Assembly: GCA_963691655.1 (NCBI GenBank)
Contig: OY829326.1
Location: 117,711,388-117,775,387 of the forward strand
Direction of reading: 5' to 3'
Source: Toxonevra muliebris
Lineage: Eukaryota; Arthropoda; Insecta; Diptera; Pallopteridae
Length of the DNA stretch: 64,000 bases
Below the pieces are notes generated by a model. That model was not told where the DNA came from and searched no databases. It saw nothing but the letters and a program-made list of their open reading frames with translations. The position numbers were made by a program, and so were the translations under genes. Below are positions 57,088 to 64,000 of this stretch, in pieces; position 1 is the stretch's first letter, and every line of letters begins with the position of its first letter.

Positions 57088-57888
57088 AAGGTTGTAAGTT
57101 TTGATCGAATAAAAAATGGCTGAGTTATGGTTCCTCAAAGTTCAAAATTTACCATTTCCTCAAGATTTTTTGCAAATTTTCAATTTTAAATTCAGTTTAT
57201 TTTTAATTAGAAGTCAAAACGGATTCGGACTCAGCGACCCCCATTAGTACACTTGTATCATCTCTGCTTATTTTTGGCTGTTGAACAGTGTTATTTATTT
57301 GTTTTTTTTTTTTTTTATAAATTGTAATGATTTATCTGAAAAAAACTTTGGAATGTCATTTAACAAAGTAATAATTTGTCAATACAGTTTTGGAATATTT
57401 AGGTTTTTTCTTTTTTTTTATAAAAAAAAAATTTAACTATATCGTAGGAACTAGCCTCAGCAAGTGTTTTTAGACCTCAGTAATTTAGGGTAAAAAATAT
57501 CAAAATAACATCACTGCTAGGAATCCTCAAACACAAGGTTGTAAAAACAGGAAAAGTTTAAGATCCATTAAATTTTTTTAGACATTTTGGAATTTGCTTC
57601 CATAACAGCTGCTCTTGTAATATTTAAGTATTAAGTGAAAAAATAAAATAATGGAGTCGGAGAGCAACTCATTGTCATTCCTCAAATTATTCATAATTCT
57701 TATATCTAATTAAAAGGCATCATTTTTATTTACACAAAACACACACAAAAATTCTGCTTCTTCTCCAAACTTATAATCTTTCAAAAAACGAATTCGAATT
57801 TTTTTTTTGTCGTGTATCCACCTAAATTTGAAATGCAAAATTTTAACGAAATTCACCCTAGTGTATTAGCAGTATTTGACTAAGATTT

Positions 57889-58173
57889 TTGAGTAAAATC
57901 TTCCACTTAGTCGAGCAACATAAACCCAATTTCTGCGAAGAAATATTGTTTTATCCATCAATTACTTACAGCTTTCATAAAATTAAACCAAATTCTCCCT
58001 ACTCCCTTTGTAATATGTCTGACGAAGATACTCTTTTTAATATTATATGCAGATGCCCCCCATATACAAGGAATACTGAACTCGTTTTATTTAAAAATAC
58101 ATATTTCATTTCAAACACGTCACAATTTTTTTTATCAAATTCCATTAGGCATCGCGATCATCGTGAATTTTAA
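57889..58173 (+). pseudogene. Possible LINE ORF2 C-terminal fragment
   Basis: 94 codons ending with YSLCNMSDEDTLFNIICRCPP, like the Cys-x2-Cys...His/Cys knuckle near the C-terminus of R1/I-type ORF2. The block is short, and the His is not where expected. Weak. Confidence 0.35.
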
Positions 58174-58689
58174 TTAAACGATTTTTATTTGTTTTTTCTA
58201 TAAACGTACATACTTCAAATTTAGTATATTTTGCTATTAAAATTTAACAACTTTTAATATTAAAATGAAAAAAAATATGTATATTTATCTTAACCAAAAA
58301 AAAATCAAATAAATAAATACACATAAAAAAATTAAATCAATGAAAGAAAATACTACAATTTCATGTTCAAAGTGTATGGAATTTCGATAGATTTTGAGGA
58401 CAAAAGCATAGGGAGGCTTAGACAAGAAACTAAAGGTTAACATGCAGTGGTTACCCTCTGAAAACTAAGCGACGCGGAATCTACATCTAGATAATGCCCC
58501 AGACAACATCAAAACAGGGAAGTTAGTCATGTGGCTATAGCCAGACCTGCCATGGTGATGCAAGGCAAAAACATAAAAACAGCTCAAGCCAAACTCAATC
58601 AACTTTAAAGATGCAATGCAAATAACGCTCGAAGCAGCTTAAAAAAAACATTGCCAAACTTACCACCATTTCAAGGAATGGTCCATTCT

Positions 58690-58712
58690 GGGGGGAGGGG
58701 GGGGCGGGGGGG
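58690..58712 (+). repeat. G-rich tract
   Basis: Six G, one A, eight G, one C, seven G without any other base. It can fold as a G-quadruplex on the plus strand. Striking in this AT-rich region. Confidence 0.9.
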
Positions 58713-58801
58713 TTTCTTTGTAATCCCGTTCCAAACTCGCTTTCGAATAAATGGTACTCAAAGTTGGATAGAAATGATTCCATTAGGCATTAAATTCCAT
58801 C

Positions 58802-59035
58802 TCCATTTCAACTACAAGAAATTTGTAATTGGTACTTTTTGTTTTCAATTCCTTAGTAATGGCAATTGATAAAACTTTGAATTCCATTACAAAGAATTGT
58901 AATCGGTAATTAAAAATTTTAAATTCCTAGGTAATGGAATTGAAAAAATTTTCGATTCCATTACAAGAAATTGTATTTTGTAATTAAACATATATCAATT
59001 TCTTAAAGGAATTGAAAATTTAATTGAATAGAAAG
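58802..59035. repeat. Tandem repeat, about 74-bp unit, three copies
   Basis: Units begin near 58802, 58883 and 58957 with TCCATTACAAGAAATTGTAA-like sequence and contain AGTAATGGAATTGAAAA. Units are themselves partly palindromic (TGGAATT / AATTCCA). Confidence 0.65.
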
Positions 59036-62010
59036 GAATTAAATATTTAAGTGTAATCAATTACTTTCTTGGAATTAAATTCCAATACAGTTGGAAAGAT
59101 TCCTCGAAAGTAATTGATTACGTTTTAGTTCAATTTTTTTTTTCGGAAAATATTGAAAAATGTTTCTAATAAGCCGTTACGAGAGAGGTGACCCGCAATT
59201 TATACTGATTTTTCTCTGATTCCCTCGTAACGGCTAGCGAGGGGCTAGCGTATTCTAGCGAATGTTATAAGTAATTCTTATCCTTACTTTGAAAAATAGT
59301 CTTGATTGTTCAAATATTGTTGTTGTGTTTTTACATTTAGCTTGCTTATAGCGAAAAAGTGCTAAATCCACTTCTCATATTGATTTAGAAATTATACAAA
59401 ATATGAATGCAATTATGAATGCAGTTTATTGTTTAAAGAATTCGCTCTCTGTGCAGGCAGAATTTTTATCCAATTCGGCAAATGGTTTCGAACGAAACTG
59501 CAATCGTTCATATTGGCAAGCTGGTTTCGATTACGGTTTCGTTTAACAGTTAATTGTGTATTTCTTATTGTAAAATGCCCGCTGCTAATATAATTATTGC
59601 TAAATATTTCGGTCTTAACCATTTGCATGTGAAGAGAATCAAAATGATAAACGAAATACCTATTTAGGAACGAAATAAAAATGTATAGGAGAAAGCGTCA
59701 ATTGTTATGTATCTTGTTTTACTTCTACTGCAGCCTTACTGCCGCAACTCCTCCGCCATTTTTTCATATGTATCGCCGTTTTTTTTTTGCCTTGCACAAT
59801 CTAGTTGGCAGTGGCTTAATCCAAAATGCGAAAAATTCGGTTTTTGCATTATTCAGGATAAAGTGTACCTCATAGGTTATTCCAATGTTCTGGGACCCCC
59901 GTTAATTTTTTTCAAGGAACATTTTCTCCAAAAACAGTATAATAGTTTTCTCAACGATTTTAGTTTTATCGGCTATTTATCGGAAAAGGGGGTTCAAACC
60001 CCCATTTTCAACAGGAAATGGAGAAAAAGCGAATACCCAAAAATTTTTTATCTTTTTGTGCTTAACAATTTTGCTTCAGACATTAAATTCGTATCTGTTG
60101 AAATAAAGAAATTTCTTAATAGCCCCTGAAGGCCCCATTTTTCTGATTTCAGGCTCATATTTTGGGAGAACTGGATGTGATGGAGAAAAACTGAGTACGC
60201 AGTCGTGATCAGCGACCCTAAATTACTATAAAACCGTTGGAAAATCTCGCGCATCAAATTTTTGTTGCACTGTGTTATCAATCACTAATTCTAAGGTTTG
60301 TAATTGAAAATTGATTTACCTAAATCTAATTTCGATTATATTGCAAAATTGAATTCTTCAGAATTCAAGGATAATATTCTTAAACAACAAATAGCCTACC
60401 TTGTTCTAGATTCCTTAAAGTTCATGAGTTTAATAAGAAATTGGCGAAAAGAAAAATAAAGGATATGCAGATAATGCGATTTATTGTGCTATTGTTGATA
60501 ATGTTAGTTTCCTTTTTTATTAGTTTAACCATTATTGTTTTATTATTTTTACTTTTCATTTGTCTTGTTGTCATTTATGTTCAAGTAAATTGAACATGTG
60601 CATTGTTAATGTTTTCGGTTTCACCTTAATTTTTCTTTGTAGTTTATTATTAATTCATACATATGTAGGTATGTCATCGTTATTTCTAATAACAAGTTTC
60701 TTTTATCAAAAACCCTAAACTGCCAAAAAATATATATATGTGCGCATATTCATTGTCTATAAGTCTTTTGTGCTTCCTTTTTCCTTTTATTTGATGATTG
60801 CAGAGACATTTGTTATTTGAGAAGGGTTTTTTTTTTATTGCGCGAATTTCCGTAGAATGTGCCAAAATCTTTTTTTTTTCGAGAACTAAACACTTTTGAT
60901 TATCACAAATTGTGTTGATTGTGCAAATCAATTAAATTTCTGTTAATTTTTTTTTTTTAATTCAACGAAGCGAAAAATTCTATATTAAGGTAACACATGT
61001 TCATTCGAAGAAATATTGATTCGCACTTTTGGATATGTTTACAATCTGTGTTATTACTAAAATAAATAAACAATAAAAAATCCAGTTTTAAGTTTCGTTT
61101 GATTCGATTGAATTTTATATTTTTTTTTGTTTTATGGAATTGCGTTTATTTTTTTTTTCATTGTAAAGAAATTAATGCGATCTCAAATATTAACTTTGAA
61201 TATTTTAGCTCAAAGTTATATAAACTTTAAATATATGTATGTAAATCGACAATTTAACATTAATTATCTTCAAATAATTTGCATTGATAGAGATCGCAAG
61301 TGTAAAATGAATATGATGTATACATGTTTATTTTTATACAAACTGTATATAAAAAACATATGTATGTATGCACTTATATATATAAAAACATATATATATG
61401 AAAAAACAACCTGTTTCGGGTCTTATTTGTAACGGTGAAAGAGACTTAGGTTTTTATGTTGAATCTGAACAGCTAAAAAGAAAACCCTCAGACAATAGAT
61501 ACAATAATAATTGTAAACATTCAGATATATAGGCCAATCAATCTCACTGAGGAATTTCAATAAAGTCTCGTCTTTAAGGTTATAATATTCAAATTATTTG
61601 GCCGGTAGTGCTCCAGATATATTTTCCTCTTACGAATGAATGCCTCGCAGTGCGGCTTCTCATATTCCTTTCGAAAAAAGCAACAGATGCTGTCCTGTCC
61701 TATGCCTAGGATTCTTATATGCTCTTTCAGCTTGTAATGCTCATAAAAAGGATATCTGTATTCAGTCGCAAAGCAGAAAATTATGTGATTTTTAAGATTG
61801 TTTTTTTTTTTGACAATTAATCTATCTTCTATCTATATATCTACATCTACATATATATTTATTAGTGTAACTACATCCTTATTCCAGAAGATCCAGAAGT
61901 GCTACACTATCATATTATATATCAATTTAAAGAGCTTAACGAGTAGGTTAGCAAAAAATTTAAAATCTGTTAAGCCAATTCTACGTTAGAAGTTTTTAAA
62001 ATTCCCTAAG
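59036..62010. other. AT-rich spacer
   Basis: No gene recognised. Short frames at 59681-60129 and 60048-60281 have no family match. Long T runs at 60828, 60945 and 61152. Confidence 0.4.
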
Positions 62011-62300
62011 CGCCTGATTATATTGGTGCTCGGTGTTCGACGAACATAAAACATTTTCTCCCGTGCTCGGTCAAGGTGGTTACATTCAGCTCGTTGCAGA
62101 GTTGTTTTTTGTCAAAATATACTCGTTTGTTTAATACTATTTTATATGTAATGATACTGTTTTGTAAAATAACTCATTGCCACCCTGAATACTCGGCGTG
62201 CTCGGTGTACAATACACCGAGCATATCGTTCTTTGTGTTCGGTGCAACAACAATTTCATGGTGTTCGCCGAGTATACTTGAAATATAACAACAGCCTAAA
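62011..62300 (+). mobile_element. MITE family M, copy 2
   Basis: Starts CGCCTGATTATATTGGTGCT, ends GAAATATAACAACAGCCTAAA. Directly abuts the TIR element beginning at 62301. Confidence 0.82.
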
Positions 62301-63001
62301 GGCGATGTTACACGATAAATGTTTTGCTGTCAATTTTTTCTGTTTTTACTCTCTTTTCATCGTTTTGTTTGATGCCATGTTACACTATCAGTTTTTTGCT
62401 GAATGTTATTTTTTTATACTTTTATCTGCAACTATGTTTTTTCACCTAAAAAGTATTTAATTGTATTTTGGAGTGAATGAAAATTCAACAATTGGAATGG
62501 AATTGGATGGAAATAAATTATAATGACAATATGAGATAATATTGTTGGAAATAGATACAAATTATACAAAAAATATTGCATTTATATATAAAAAAACGCA
62601 GAAAAATAATCTTTAAAATTTGCGAACTATTAAAATAAACTCCGCCACTTTGTTACTTTGCCATTGAGTTACCATGTTTTTATAAAAATTATTAAGTATT
62701 TTTTTAAACAGCACTCATTTTCACAAACAAACAAAAGCCAAACAACGCAAAGGGTGGCAAAGAAAACAAATTATTTAAAAGTTAGTAAAAAGTGTAGTAT
62801 ATTTTATAAAATATTAGTATTTCCAATAAAATGCAACAGTGTATCTTCAGCAACCCCATTTTATTTGAAGTGATACAGGTTTTTTTCGTCAGTAAAAAAA
62901 TTTGAAGTGAAATGTGTTCATCCTCTCTTTCGCGCAGTGTTCATTTTTCAAAGCAACAACTTCATTGTTTGACAGCAAAACATTGATCGTGTAACATCGC
63001 C
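62301..63001. mobile_element. TIR element with GGCGATGTTACACGAT termini
   Basis: Left GGCGATGTTACACGATAAAT plus GTTTTGCTGTCAA; right (reverse) the same with one change (GATCAATG). TIR of about 33 bp, near-perfect, so likely young. A shorter inner repeat of ATGTTACACTATCAG-like sequence follows. 701 bp, no transposase. Confidence 0.85.
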
Positions 63002-64000
63002 CTATTTGAACAAAGCATTGCATTCATCGATATAAAAATCATTGCTTAACCGGAAGTAAATAATAAATGAGAGAGGGAGAAGGTATGAGTAACGGCATCT
63101 CTCAGCATCAATGAATTATCTGCATACAGAAATAACAAAACAAACACCAACGAGTAGTTTGGTTCTCTTTTGATATTTGGTTTTTTCACAAAGAGAATGT
63201 TATACAGGCTTAACGACAAATTTACTAACACCTACTTTGTTCTGAATTTAATTTCGGTCGGCCTTACCGACTAAGTCTATTTATAAATATACCATTTGGA
63301 TCTCCAAATCAAAACGCAATAAACGTCACACTCACCAAAAAATTAAATTTTAAGCCAATTTGTATAACTTAGAAATGGAAATTGCTAAAAATTGGATTGT
63401 CTTGTTTTGCCCATGGCACAATTACACCAAATGGTAGCAGAATTACAACAATTACAACAAGATAATAACAACACATTGCTTTGCTGCTAAAAAGACACAG
63501 AAATGTCAAAAATACAAAAACAAATGCATGGGGAACAGACAAAACAAAAACAAAGATTTTAACAGTTCTGAGTCTTTTCATATAAAAAAAAAATTAAAGA
63601 ATAGGAAGAGAGAGCTAGCCCCAGTGTTACCACTGCTTGAAAAAAGATGTATCACCCTGAAAGGCAGAAGAGTATTAAAATTTTGATACATTCAAAATTT
63701 TATGAAAAGAAAATGATTTTGTTAACAAATAACAAGTTATTTTATAAATAAAGAATATAAAAGGAACAAATTTACTTCAATTAAGCGGTTTGTCACAGAA
63801 AGAACAAAATGATTTTTCATTTTTTACGACATTGTACCACTGACATTCCGTTAGGATAAAAAAGTATCAAAATAGGGCAAAAAAAAAAAGCGTCACTGAA
63901 AAAAAGGGACAAAATGTATTACTTTTTGATCCAATTAGATGCTTTTACAACTCATTTTGTTTTTTATTTATGTTGTCAATTGTCAAAAAATTAAAAGGAA
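63002..64000. other. Right-edge spacer
   Basis: No gene or repeat recognised. The minus frame at 63581-63369 is hydrophobic (many Val/Phe) but comes from T-rich DNA and is not believed to be a signal-peptide exon. Confidence 0.4.

Larger units (their letters stand above)
55565..57864. mobile_element. 2.3 kb TIR element carrying nested SINE and MITE
   Basis: Left ACACTAGAGTGAATTTCAGG with AAATTTAGCATTTC; right (reverse) ACACTAGGGTGAATTTCGTT with AAATTTTGCATTTC. TIR of about 35 bp with one small gap. Contains a TTAA MITE (55976-56107) and SINE copy 2 (56785-57087). Confidence 0.65.

Noticed and set aside
63369..63581. Hydrophobic minus ORF as dome start exon
   Set aside because: Hydrophobicity comes from T-rich DNA; no donor found that would join in phase 2 to the acceptor at 41535.

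Overview
The window looks like AT-rich nuclear DNA of a higher fly (Diptera). Most bases are intron or intergenic, genes are spread over tens of kilobases with good GT..AG introns, and recognisable protein matches are to fly genes. I cannot place it below that level; tephritid-like or calyptrate flies are my guess from the repeat types only.

Two host genes are supported, both on the minus strand. From 41534 down to 19658 lie twelve phase-consistent exons of a domeless (dome) orthologue, the JAK/STAT cytokine receptor. They encode a signal-peptide core, an Ig-like segment, a four-cysteine cytokine-binding module, a run of fibronectin III domains, one membrane helix and a cytoplasmic tail ending in a YVTQ motif. 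The exon with the start codon was not found and must lie right of 41534, in the window or beyond it. At 9069-8683 is the first coding exon of what looks like ethanolamine kinase (easily shocked, eas); its intron runs left and I see no later exon, so the rest probably lies beyond base 1.

Everything else recognisable is mobile DNA, mostly broken. There are three DD37E-type Tc1/mariner-superfamily elements (14.6-15.7, 31.1-32.3, 51.8-53.1 kb), two mariner fossils (1.3-2.1 and 43.1-44.0 kb), three fossils of another DDE transposase family (13.7, 36.0, 44.3 kb), and LINE fragments at 4.6, 26.2, 28.1 and 45.1 kb. There are two tRNA-derived SINE families (14.1, 56.8 kb; 37.5, 47.5 kb) and many TIR or foldback MITEs, several present twice or nested in each other. 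Most of the dome introns are filled with these, including a DD37E element whose end lies about 30 bp from a splice donor.

The remaining DNA is AT-rich and unannotated: 2.1-4.5, 5.7-7.9, 15.7-19.6, 47.6-48.9, 53.3-55.5, 57.9-62.0 and 63.0-64.0 kb. It holds some tandem arrays, palindromes and a long G tract. I found no tRNA or rRNA genes, no CRISPR, no LTR retrotransposon, and no convincing undescribed biological system. The most novel-looking items are the uncharacterised MITE and SINE families, the frameshift shared by two DD37E copies, and the nested insertions.
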